Of a DNA stretch of 37,547 nt, positions 1 through 6,976 are shown piece after piece. The notes beneath the pieces are model-generated. The model searched no databases, was not told the DNA's origin, and saw only the letters and a list, made by a program, of their open reading frames with translations. The stretch is from positions 1 to 37,547 of the forward strand of contig JAFGGS010000013.1 in NCBI GenBank assembly GCA_016930415.1, in the 5' to 3' direction. Both the position numbers and the translations under genes were made by a program. The DNA is from Candidatus Woesearchaeota archaeon (lineage in GTDB: Archaea; Nanobdellota; Nanobdellia; Woesearchaeales; SM23-78). Position 1 is the stretch's first letter, and every line of letters begins with the position of its first letter.

Positions 1-104
1 ATCCAAACACGCTTTTCAAAAGTCAGTTTATACATATTAACCACCGAAGGTGGCTAATCAAACCGGAATTAAAAACGTGATAGCACAAATGAACAAGCGA
101 TAAG

Positions 105-124
105 AGAAGGCAAAGGAGAAAAAA
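105..124 (-). terminator. T-rich transcript end of the glycosylase gene
   Basis: On the minus strand the stop at 125 is followed by TTTTTTCTCCTTTGCC, a U-tract fitting archaeal termination. Confidence 0.4.
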
Positions 125-835
125 TCACTTCTTCACGACTTCAGCGCGCATCCTCTTCCCTTTCTCAACTATGAGCGCGTGATACTCCTGGAAGAGCTTA
201 TAGTCACCATCAAGGCTTGACTCGAAGAACGACCTTATAGACTCGTACTCAGCATCCTTCTCAAACCAACCCATCCCAGAGAAGATACGCCTGGTATAAG
301 CGTCCACTACAAAGACAGGCACCCTAAAAGCATAGAGCAGGATGGAATCCGCAGTCTCAGGACCGACGCCCCAAAGCCCAAGCAGCTCGCCGCGGGAAGG
401 AGCCCTGCCCTTCAACGAGGCGTAGAACTCGGCAAAGACCTTGAGCTTGCGAGCCTTCTGGTTGAAATAACCTGCAGGACGGATCGCACCCTTCAAGATC
501 TCCTCAGAGAGCGCCAAGAGCCTTCCAGAGTCAAGGCAATCAAGCTGCTTGAGATTCAGGAGCGCCTTCTCCACATTAGGCCAGGCAGTGTTCTGGGTCA
601 GGATCGCGCCGATGCAAATCTCGAAACGCTGAGCCTCAGACCTAGGATAAGAGAAGTCTCCAGGATGATAGCCATTAATGCTTCCGGACTTCGTAGGATT
701 GACGCCCTTCCTAGCGTGGTGAAGATCCAGGATAGGCCACCACCCCTGAGGCCCGTATCTCTTCAGCAAAGCCCCGTAATACTCAAGCACAGCACCAGCA
801 TCAGCACCCATTCCAGACAAGGGGATGTCTCTCAT
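125..835 (-). CDS. MagIII-like DNA glycosylase (HhH-GPD, no Fe-S cluster)
   Basis: Base-excision-repair glycosylase of the endonuclease III superfamily. It shows an LTQNTAW segment, a helix-hairpin-helix (LLGLWGVGPETADS) and the catalytic Asp in VVDAYTRRIF. The Lys of bifunctional endonuclease III (GVGRKT) is Glu here (GVGPET), and the C-terminal four-Cys Fe-S loop is absent. That combination matches the MagIII/3-methyladenine glycosylase branch, so a monofunctional enzyme acting on alkylated purines is inferred. An insert of about 20 residues (NPTKSGSINGYHPG region) precedes the LTQ motif. The frame is open to a TTG at 862, but ATG 835 lies about 25-30 bp from an AT-rich box at 860-871 and fits a leaderless start; a further in-frame ATG is at 811. 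It is divergent from the TrmB-like gene. Confidence 0.85.
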   Translation of the reverse strand: MRDIPLSGMGADAGAVLEYYGALLKRYGPQGWWPILDLHHARKGVNPTKSGSINGYHPGDFSYPRSEAQRFEICIGAILTQNTAWPNVEKALLNLKQLDCLDSGRLLALSEEILKGAIRPAGYFNQKARKLKVFAEFYASLKGRAPSRGELLGLWGVGPETADSILLYAFRVPVFVVDAYTRRIFSGMGWFEKDAEYESIRSFFESSLDGDYKLFQEYHALIVEKGKRMRAEVVKK

Positions 836-859
836 GCAATAAATACTTTCCCAAAACAG

Positions 860-871
860 CAATATTTTTAA
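860..871. promoter_or_regulatory. Bidirectional AT-rich promoter core
   Basis: The string AATATTTTTAA lies about 25-35 bp from ATG 896 (+) and about 25-33 bp from ATG 835 (-). It can serve as TATA box for both divergent genes, which would then be leaderless. Confidence 0.5.
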
Positions 872-895
872 CCTTCAATCCAGAGGAAAAAGCTG

Positions 896-1615
896 ATGAT
901 ATCAAAACTCTCAGAGTTCGGCCTGACACAGACAGAAGCAAAGGTCTACGGCTCGCTGATAGACCACGGCAAGATGCAGGCAGGGATGATCTCAAGGAAG
1001 ACAGGCATCCACCGGAGGGTCGTGTACGACGCTCTAGAGCGACTCATCGAGAAAGGGCTCGCCAGCTGGATGAAAGAGAACGAGAAGAGATATTACTACG
1101 CAGAGAACCCTAAGAAGCTAAGGGAGATACTCGACATGAAAGGAGAGGTGTTGGGAGAGATCATGCCAGCGCTCCTGGCCAAATACTCAGCGGCCCATGA
1201 GAAGGAAGAGACCAAGTTCTACAAGGGGCGCGAAGGCATAAAGACCATCCTGCAGGACCAGATAGAGACTGGCAAGACAATCCACATCATAGGAGCGTCC
1301 TATAACGCGAGGGAGATACTCAAGTACTATATCAACCATTACACGAGGGCAAGGGTCGAGAAGAAGCTCAAGCTCCAGCTGATATACTGCGGAAAGAGAA
1401 GAGATGTCTCAGTCCCGTACGGAAGCGTATCCTACCTGCCTGAAAGCTACGCGAGCCCAGTCAGCACTAACATATATGGAAACAAGGTCGCGATAATAGT
1501 GTGGTCAGATGAACCTGTCGCAGTCCTCATAAAGAACCAGAGCGTCTCAGAGGCCTACAAGAAGTACTTCGACATACTATGGGGAATCGCGAACAAGATG
1601 AAGAAAAGAGACTGA
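896..1615 (+). CDS. TrmB-family transcriptional regulator
   Basis: Sugar- or metabolite-sensing archaeal regulator of the TrmB type. Residues about 1-75 form a winged helix-turn-helix (LSEFGLTQTEAKVYGSL, then RRVVYDALERLIEKGLA with a KRYYY wing). Residues about 100-235 match the TrmB effector/PLD-like domain (FYKGREGIKTILQDQI, IHIIGASYNAR, then IIVWSDEPVAVLIKNQS). The length of 239 aa is usual for the short form. No sugar-transport operon is adjacent, so the ligand is unknown. The ATG sits about 25 bp from the shared AT-rich box and has no clear Shine-Dalgarno, consistent with a leaderless transcript. It may also control the divergent glycosylase, which is inference from position only. Confidence 0.88.
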   Translation: MISKLSEFGLTQTEAKVYGSLIDHGKMQAGMISRKTGIHRRVVYDALERLIEKGLASWMKENEKRYYYAENPKKLREILDMKGEVLGEIMPALLAKYSAAHEKEETKFYKGREGIKTILQDQIETGKTIHIIGASYNAREILKYYINHYTRARVEKKLKLQLIYCGKRRDVSVPYGSVSYLPESYASPVSTNIYGNKVAIIVWSDEPVAVLIKNQSVSEAYKKYFDILWGIANKMKKRD

Positions 1616-1660
1616 ATTAATCGCTAGTTCTTGTCGTCGACATCCGCAGCATCCGAAATC

Positions 1661-1670
1661 CATAAAAACC
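1661..1670 (+). promoter_or_regulatory. TATA box of membrane coiled-coil gene
   Basis: CATAAAAACC begins 30 bp before ATG 1691 and fits a leaderless start. Confidence 0.5.
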
Positions 1671-1690
1671 CATTCTCCTAAAAAGGCTTG

Positions 1691-2215
1691 ATGCTCTCGA
1701 TAATCCTGGTGTCCGTCGGAATCATCCTCTTGATAGAGGCAGTGGTGCTGAACCTTGACCTGCTAAGGATACTCACAGACCCTAAGTTACAGAGGAGATG
1801 GCGATTATTGCTAGGGCTAATATTCTTCTTCATCATAGGATACGTCGCATTCCTGATCACGCTGGTCATGCCCCACGCAGACCTCGCGTTCACGCCGCTC
1901 ATAATAGCAGCAGTCTTCTGCCTCGGAGCAGTCTTCGTAGTCACAGTCCTGCTAGTAGACATATCAATGGTAAAGAGGCTCGTGTCGAAGAACAAGGAGC
2001 TAAGCGACGTGACAAGAGCATTGATGAGCGCGAACGAGAACCTTGAACGGGCAGAGACAGACCTTGAGCGAAAGAACGAGGAGCTCAAGAAGAACCTTGA
2101 GGATTTCTATTCTGTAAGGGTGAGCCTTGCAAAAGACCTCGACAAGAAGAAAGTGAAGCAGGAAAACGCGAGGATAAGGAAGAGGATCGATATGCTCGAG
2201 AAAGGAAAGCCCTGA
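1691..2215 (+). CDS. Membrane protein, 3 TM segments plus cytoplasmic coiled coil
   Basis: Unrecognised family. Three hydrophobic segments (about residues 3-25, 38-60 and 68-92) are followed by a charged C-terminal half rich in heptad-like Leu/Glu/Lys (NENLERAETDLERKNEELKKNLEDF and onward), predicted as a coiled coil. The frame also includes a TTG directly before the ATG (1688), but the ATG at 1691 fits the TATA box at 1661. It is the first of three small envelope-type genes running in the same direction (1691-3630). A scaffold or envelope-tethering role is possible, but no enzymatic motif is visible. Confidence 0.75.
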   Translation: MLSIILVSVGIILLIEAVVLNLDLLRILTDPKLQRRWRLLLGLIFFFIIGYVAFLITLVMPHADLAFTPLIIAAVFCLGAVFVVTVLLVDISMVKRLVSKNKELSDVTRALMSANENLERAETDLERKNEELKKNLEDFYSVRVSLAKDLDKKKVKQENARIRKRIDMLEKGKP

Positions 2216-2269
2216 CCGTGACATCTTCTAACCAGAATCCCCAAGCATTCTTCGATCAGATGGGTAAAA

Positions 2270-2277
2270 TTTATATA
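2270..2277 (+). promoter_or_regulatory. TATA box upstream of the 2.3 kb membrane gene
   Basis: TTTATATA gives an expected start of transcription near 2300, just upstream of the GAGGTGA Shine-Dalgarno at 2304-2310. Confidence 0.6.
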
Positions 2278-2317
2278 ATATAGACCTGAGTTCAAGATCT
2301 GATGAGGTGAGCTTATA

Positions 2318-3046
2318 CTGGAACCGTTGACTACAGTAATTCTCGTGCTGATGGGCGTACTCATAATATACTATGCCACCAGGTTCTTAGGCGACGGCAT
2401 GAAGATACTGACCAAGATATTCCTCATAATAATAGTGCTCCTGACAGTGATGACAATCCTAGTCTTCAAGGACATCCAGATGCTGAAAGAGGAAGTGGCG
2501 ACGCGTGAGAGCACGTTCATCCTAAGCCATGGAGAGCAAGCATACGCAGCCATAGGGATAAAGCCCGTCGAAGAAGAGGCCTTCAGCCATGACAGCTTCG
2601 TCTACTACTCGGCAGAAGAGCTGGATGAACTCATAGAGACGATCGGGGACGACGATTCTGCAAGGGTCACGAAAGGCCGCGTCTTCATATTGACGCCAAG
2701 TGCGCTAAATAAGAGCTACAGATTCGACCTCGGCGTGGCGCTCGACGAGAACGACCTCTTGCGGGTGCTCCTGGCAACAGACGCTTACAAGGAACTGGCC
2801 GCATCGATGAGCTCAAGGCTCAACATGACTGAAGAAGGAGCCGAGCACATGGTTGCAGGCCTGGAGAATAGCTACGGCGACGAGGCCCACCTCAAAGGAT
2901 ACCTCCTCGCAGCGCTCGTGATCAACTACTTCCAGCCGGAAGGGCTCAAGCTCGCAAAGCACATAAAGAGCAGAGAGCTAAGAGTGGTGCCTGAGACCAT
3001 AACCTTCAAGGCGATAAGATACGTCCCGCTGATAGGGTTAGAGTAA
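2318..3046 (+). CDS. Bitopic or two-TM membrane protein of unknown function
   Basis: Two N-terminal hydrophobic segments (ILVLMGVLIIYYA and IFLIIIVLLTVMTILVF) are followed by about 190 mostly polar residues with no recognised domain. The start is unusual. The only standard in-frame start near the beginning is TTG 2327, but that is 16 nt from the strong GAGGTGA site at 2304-2310. CTG 2318 is in frame, 7 nt from that site, and other genes here use 6-8 nt spacing. I therefore extend to 2318 with caution; 2327 is the conservative alternative. The minimal reading frame ATG AGG TGA (2302-2310) overlaps the Shine-Dalgarno. Confidence 0.7.
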   Translation: MEPLTTVILVLMGVLIIYYATRFLGDGMKILTKIFLIIIVLLTVMTILVFKDIQMLKEEVATRESTFILSHGEQAYAAIGIKPVEEEAFSHDSFVYYSAEELDELIETIGDDDSARVTKGRVFILTPSALNKSYRFDLGVALDENDLLRVLLATDAYKELAASMSSRLNMTEEGAEHMVAGLENSYGDEAHLKGYLLAALVINYFQPEGLKLAKHIKSRELRVVPETITFKAIRYVPLIGLE

Positions 3047-3129
3047 GTTTTTTAAACAGGAGAGACAAGAACAAGGATTGCAAACAACGATCGCTTAGAC
3101 ATTAACAATGAAAGAGGGTGAGATGAACA

Positions 3130-3630
3130 TTGGGAATTCTTGATGTGTTCAAGAAGAAGAAAGAAGAAGACTTCGGAGGAATAGATCCAGGATTCTCAGG
3201 CCCCGCCGGACAAGAAGATCCGAGCCAAGGATATCCTCCGATGGGCCAAGGCATGGGGCAAGAACAGCAGTACCCTCCTTTCGGACAGGAGAACGGCGGC
3301 TTCCAGCAAAATCCGCAGCAACAAGACCCGTACAGCGGATTCCCAGGGCAACAGCAGAGAGGGCAAGGATTCTCCCAGCCCCAGCAACAAGAGTACGAGT
3401 ACGTTCAGAGCAGCAGGCCGGCAGGCTATCCGCCCCAAAACCAAGCCCCGCAACCTTTCCCGCGGCAGGAGCAGAGCGTCGCAGATATCAACATCGGCAA
3501 GGACCTTGAGATCATCAACGCGAAGCTGGATGCGATAAAAGCAGAGCTCGACTCAGTAAACCAGCGAGTGAAGCGCATGGAGAGAACATCTGAAGGAGCC
3601 GGCGGCCATAGGGACGCGTGGAATTACTAG
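3130..3630 (+). CDS. Gln/Gly/Pro-rich low-complexity protein with C-terminal coiled coil
   Basis: Unrecognised. The N-terminus MGILDVFKKKKEEDF could be a membrane-apposed basic helix. Residues about 18-118 are a low-complexity tract dominated by Q, G, P, F and Y (QQQ, PQNQ and PGQQQ runs), resembling prion-like or condensate-forming segments. Residues about 120-155 form a short amphipathic coiled coil (DLEIINAKLDAIKAELDSV). The TTG start is supported by a Shine-Dalgarno GAGGGTGAG (GGTGA at 3117-3121, 8 nt spacing), and an in-frame stop at 3124 rules out upstream extension. A short upstream frame (ATG 3108 to TGA 3143) overlaps this start. It lies in the small envelope-gene run before LspA. 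Confidence 0.75.
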   Translation: MGILDVFKKKKEEDFGGIDPGFSGPAGQEDPSQGYPPMGQGMGQEQQYPPFGQENGGFQQNPQQQDPYSGFPGQQQRGQGFSQPQQQEYEYVQSSRPAGYPPQNQAPQPFPRQEQSVADINIGKDLEIINAKLDAIKAELDSVNQRVKRMERTSEGAGGHRDAWNY

Positions 3631-3662
3631 CTCTTCATCCAGAACAAGGGGCTGTGAGACTA

Positions 3663-3673
3663 GAAAAATATTT
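3663..3673 (+). promoter_or_regulatory. TATA-like box of lspA
   Basis: AAAAATATTTA lies 28-38 bp before ATG 3701, giving a leaderless or very short leader transcript. Confidence 0.5.
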
Positions 3674-3700
3674 AACAACCAAGACTCGTTCTATTGCATC

Positions 3701-4180
3701 ATGGACGGATTCAAGAGAAACAGCTTCATCCTCATAAGCCTGGTCTTGGCGGATCAAGCGCTCAAATGGCTTATCGAATCACTCAGGCCAGAGCTTGACC
3801 TGAAACTCGTGACTATACATTCCATCCATAACAGCGGCGCGAGCTTCGGGATGCTCCAGGGCCAGAACACCGCGCTCATATTCATAAGCATCATAGTCCT
3901 GGGAATCGTGATGATGAACGTGAAGAGCATCAGCCAGAAGCAAACGCTTCCAGTCACGATGATAACTGCAGGCATCCTGGGAAATCTAATCGACAGGGCC
4001 TCTCGAGGATTCGTAGTTGACTTCTTCGATCTCGGCTGGTTCCCGGCCTTCAACCTAGCAGACAGCTGCATCAGCATAGGAGTCGCTTGGCTAGTGATCA
4101 TCCTCTTGTTAGAGAAGGACTATGAACCAAGAGCAAAAGCAGGGACTATAACCCCTCAAAAGAAACGCAAGAAGCGATGA
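3701..4180 (+). CDS. lspA: Lipoprotein signal peptidase (signal peptidase II)
   Basis: Membrane aspartyl protease that removes the signal peptide of prolipoproteins before the lipidated Cys. All signature blocks are present: DQALK (D18-K22), HNSGASFGML, GNLIDR (94-99), FVVDFF with predicted catalytic D107, and FNLADS with predicted catalytic D121. Four hydrophobic segments and 159 aa are normal for the family. The tail is basic (KKRKKR). LspA is a bacterial hallmark and uncommon in archaea. Three proteins in this same window carry lipobox-like signal sequences (12658, 19884 and 31266 starts), so substrates plausibly exist. Bacterial origin by transfer is inferred. Confidence 0.93.
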   Translation: MDGFKRNSFILISLVLADQALKWLIESLRPELDLKLVTIHSIHNSGASFGMLQGQNTALIFISIIVLGIVMMNVKSISQKQTLPVTMITAGILGNLIDRASRGFVVDFFDLGWFPAFNLADSCISIGVAWLVIILLLEKDYEPRAKAGTITPQKKRKKR

Positions 4181-4199
4181 ATCAAACAATGGATAAACC

Positions 4200-4562
4200 T
4201 TAGAACTCGTCCAGTTCCTGGAGCTTGTCAAGGTGACCGTTCTTCTTCAGCCAATCAACCTGGATCTTCCTGTACTTGTAGACGATATCGCCCTTCTCGT
4301 CCCCGCCATACTCCCACGGCTCGACCAAGACGACGTCTCCTTCGCGAACCCACAGCCTCCTCTTAAGACGCCCTGGAATCCGGCACACCCTTTTCTTTCC
4401 GTCGAGACATCGGACGTCGCACCTGCTCCCGCCAAGTCTCCTGTCGAGGATGCCCAGGACCTCATTGCCTCTTGGAAGCCTGACCCTGACTACCTCTTCC
4501 TGGCCCTCAGGACCGACTCCTTCCCCTCCAACCATCGCGTTATCGTCGTCAGATTCTCCCAT
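4200..4562 (-). CDS. Translation initiation factor aIF1A
   Basis: OB-fold factor binding the A site of the small ribosomal subunit during initiation, homologous to eIF1A and bacterial IF1. The core runs [15 protein letters not shown], then [28 protein letters not shown] and the GDIVYKY segment with the WLKKNGHL helix. The 120-aa length is typical. The first about 22 residues are acidic/Gly-rich and disordered, as in many eIF1A homologues. A TATA box at 4586-4595 lies about 25-33 bp upstream of ATG 4562 on the minus strand. Confidence 0.93.
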   Translation of the reverse strand: MGESDDDNAMVGGEGVGPEGQEEVVRVRLPRGNEVLGILDRRLGGSRCDVRCLDGKKRVCRIPGRLKRRLWVREGDVVLVEPWEYGGDEKGDIVYKYRKIQVDWLKKNGHLDKLQELDEF

Positions 4563-4585
4563 GATATTCCTAAGAGTGAGAGCCT

Positions 4586-4595
4586 TGTTTATAAG
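4586..4595 (-). promoter_or_regulatory. TATA box of aIF1A gene
   Basis: On the minus strand this reads GCTTATAAAC, at the right distance for a leaderless start at 4562. Confidence 0.55.
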
Positions 4596-4717
4596 CGTTG
4601 CGTTTTAACCCTCGGAATACAGAGAATATAAAAAACTTTAAATAGGATTATTTTCAGAGGCATATTCCTGCAACAATACCTTTCCCGTCGTAAACCTTAA
4701 GAACAATATTCATATTC

Positions 4718-4912
4718 ATGGGAGACGCAAAAGACGGCAGCCAAAAACCGCCGAAAAGAACAGAAAGGATGGTGAGCGCGAACCCTGCCTGCATGGTATG
4801 CGGCAGCCCTTCTGAGTACTGCATGAGAGGCATACCAAAGAACACATACTGCAGGGGATGCGCAGAAAACTACTTTGAGCTTCTTGAGTATCTGGACCAT
4901 CTTGGAAAATGA
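4718..4912 (+). CDS. Small putative zinc-binding protein
   Basis: A 64-aa frame with paired Cys knuckles CMVC (C25, C28) and CRGC (C45, C48) 16 residues apart, plus C35, followed by a short amphipathic helix (NYFELLEYLDHL). This suggests a single zinc ribbon in a nucleic-acid- or protein-binding adaptor. The spacing and helix argue that it is real despite its size. A TATA-like ACTTTAAATA at about 4636-4645 would leave a leader of about 45 nt. No family is recognised. The overlapping antisense frames look like shadows. Confidence 0.55.
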   Translation: MGDAKDGSQKPPKRTERMVSANPACMVCGSPSEYCMRGIPKNTYCRGCAENYFELLEYLDHLGK

Positions 4913-4963
4913 TAACCGGCACCGACTTCCTCTCTTATCGAGAGCATCATCTGAGAGAACAAA

Positions 4964-6871
4964 TCAGATTATGGGTATGTCCTGATCGGACTTAATCCCC
5001 AATATGAACAGGTAATTCCAAAGGAGCCCCTTCTTCTTCTTTATGCTGACCGAGAACCCTGCCTCCCTGAAAAGCTTCTTCAAGCCCTCCTCGCTCGAGA
5101 GCCACTCCTTGTCCGGAAGGAACTTGAAGAAATTCACGTACTCGACAAGGCATATCTGGCCAGACTCAGGCATGATCTTGCCCATCTGGCAGAGGACCTT
5201 CTTGACATCCTGGATATAGCTAAGCACGCCGACGCTCAGGATTACATCTGCATTACGTATGTCAGGATGGATCCTGCTAGCGTGATGCTCATCATGTATC
5301 ACGACGACGTTGTCAAGGCCGCGCTTCGCAAGCCTCTTCTTGAGCAAGTGCACGTTCGAATGGCTAAGGTCAGTGGCGTATACCCTGCCGCTCGGACCTA
5401 CAGCATCTGCTATGTGAAGCGTCAAAGTACCAACGCCTGCGCCATACTCGAGCACTACCTTGCCGCCCGGCTCCTTTATGAAGGAGAGCATCTCCTTCCT
5501 GACAGAACGCGGGAGGAGAAACATCTCAAACCAGAGGTTGATCCTAGCAAAGGCGTTCATGAACCCTGCAATCGCATCAGGATTGTAGAAGGAAATCATC
5601 AGCAGGAACATAGGGATGCCGGCTCCTATCAATGAAAGCACTATCTTGAAGACAGGCCACGCGCCGGGCGTGAAGAACACCCACGCAGTGATTATCCCTG
5701 CGTAGAGCAAGGCTATGAGCGTCGGGCCTACAAGCCCGAAAGGAACCTTGAAGTCCCTTTTGACGCCATGCATCTTGAATCTCAGGATGGGCACGGCCAG
5801 GAGTATCGCGGCGTACATTATCAAGGCGAGCGGCGTGAATATTGCGAGCAGGAACTCGTATTTCCCCACGGTCAACACGAGCAAGAGTATGGAAACCACT
5901 GCCTGGAACAAGATCGCCTTGTGAGGAGTCTTCCTAGTCGGATGAATGGCTGCGAGCTGGCTCACGAAGACCTTGTCCCTGGCCATCGCGAGAAGGAGCC
6001 TGGGAGTTGAGATGACAGTCCCGGTGACTGAACCTAGGAGGGCGAGTACTATTCCCCAGCTTATTAATTGGGCTCCCTTAGAGCCCAGCACCATGAGCGC
6101 GACGTCATTAATCGGCGCATTAAGGTTGACCAAGGTCTGCCAGGGGATTATGCCAAGCGAGACGAACGCCACCCCTATGCCGAGCAATCCTCCGAGCAAG
6201 GTCGTAATCAACAAAGCCTTAGGGATGACCTTGGAGGCGTCCTTTGTCTCCTCTGCAAGGAAGGACGCAGACTCCCAGCCCATCAACGCCTCTACCATGA
6301 AGAACAATGAGACGAATATCATCTCTATAGGCTTGGAGAGGATGCCTGTGAAATTGGCATAGCTGATCCTCGGAAAACCAGGCACGATGATAGCCAGGAA
6401 GAGCACGATCGTCTCTATAGCGAACAACGTCAGGATGGCCCCGCTTATGTCTACTCCCAGGAACGCTATGAAGTTCAGGAGAAGCAATATGCCTATCGCT
6501 ATCCCTAGCCTGAGACTCATATCAAACCCGGGAGGAAGTACGTAGTCAAGGGCTGCTATCGTCAAGACAGTCATGGCGACGCTTGACATAAGCCAGGTAA
6601 TCCAGCCGATGATGAACGAGACAAAGACCCCGTAAGCCTGCTTCGAGAACTCGTAGACTCCTCCGGCGGTTGGAAAGAGCGCTATTAGCTCTCCGAAGCA
6701 CGCGGCCACGTAGAGGCTGAGCGCGACCAGAAGCACCCATGCTATCAGGACCGCATTACCCGAATACTTGGCCCCTACAGCAGTGCCGAAGAACATGCCG
6801 GTGCCTACCATTGAAGTGATTGTCAGCGCGATTATAGTGCCGAATCCAAAGCTTTTTTTCAGCTCAGACAT
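4964..6871 (-). CDS. APC-family amino-acid permease fused to a SAM-dependent methyltransferase
   Basis: Residues about 5-430 form an APC-superfamily transporter of about 12 TM helices, with the TM1 signature (ITSMVGTGMFFG) and a TM6-like segment (FFMVEALMGWESASFLAEETKD). After the linker helices (NAFARINLWFEMFLLPRSVRKEM), residues about 465-635 form a class I Rossmann methyltransferase. Its motif I is LEYGAGVG, an acidic motif II sits near VYATDLSHSN, and ADVILSVGVLSYIQD looks like the motif IV region. The frame is continuous across the junction. The methyltransferase resembles the UbiE/phospholipid N-methyltransferase type, but its substrate cannot be read. An ATG at 6871 follows a TTG at 6874, and the TATA at 6895-6906 supports 6871. 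The fused domain should sit on the cytoplasmic face. Confidence 0.88.
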   Translation of the reverse strand: MSELKKSFGFGTIIALTITSMVGTGMFFGTAVGAKYSGNAVLIAWVLLVALSLYVAACFGELIALFPTAGGVYEFSKQAYGVFVSFIIGWITWLMSSVAMTVLTIAALDYVLPPGFDMSLRLGIAIGILLLLNFIAFLGVDISGAILTLFAIETIVLFLAIIVPGFPRISYANFTGILSKPIEMIFVSLFFMVEALMGWESASFLAEETKDASKVIPKALLITTLLGGLLGIGVAFVSLGIIPWQTLVNLNAPINDVALMVLGSKGAQLISWGIVLALLGSVTGTVISTPRLLLAMARDKVFVSQLAAIHPTRKTPHKAILFQAVVSILLLVLTVGKYEFLLAIFTPLALIMYAAILLAVPILRFKMHGVKRDFKVPFGLVGPTLIALLYAGIITAWVFFTPGAWPVFKIVLSLIGAGIPMFLLMISFYNPDAIAGFMNAFARINLWFEMFLLPRSVRKEMLSFIKEPGGKVVLEYGAGVGTLTLHIADAVGPSGRVYATDLSHSNVHLLKKRLAKRGLDNVVVIHDEHHASRIHPDIRNADVILSVGVLSYIQDVKKVLCQMGKIMPESGQICLVEYVNFFKFLPDKEWLSSEEGLKKLFREAGFSVSIKKKKGLLWNYLFILGIKSDQDIPII

Positions 6872-6894
6872 CAAGAAGAAGGCATGAAAAGTAT

Positions 6895-6906
6895 AGTATT
6901 TAAATG
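6895..6906 (-). promoter_or_regulatory. TATA box of the permease-methyltransferase gene
   Basis: The minus strand reads CATTTAAATACT about 25-35 bp before ATG 6871. Confidence 0.55.
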
Positions 6907-6976
6907 ATTCGCAAGTAAATCATTCGCAAGCATTTGAGAGTGAAGAAAGCAAAACAGCATATAAGAACAAACATGC

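Noticed and set aside
41-53. Hairpin CCACC-GAA-GGTGG at the left edge as terminator
   Set aside because: No T-run follows on either strand and the flanking gene is outside the window.
3230-3450. CRISPR-like or tandem DNA repeat in the Q/G/P-rich gene
   Set aside because: The repetition is at amino-acid level only, with no regular period or conserved spacer-repeat structure.
4964-6871. Permease and methyltransferase as two genes joined by a sequencing error
   Set aside because: The linker has normal codon use, no start signals lie before the methyltransferase part and the frame is clean; kept as fusion, to be confirmed in relatives.
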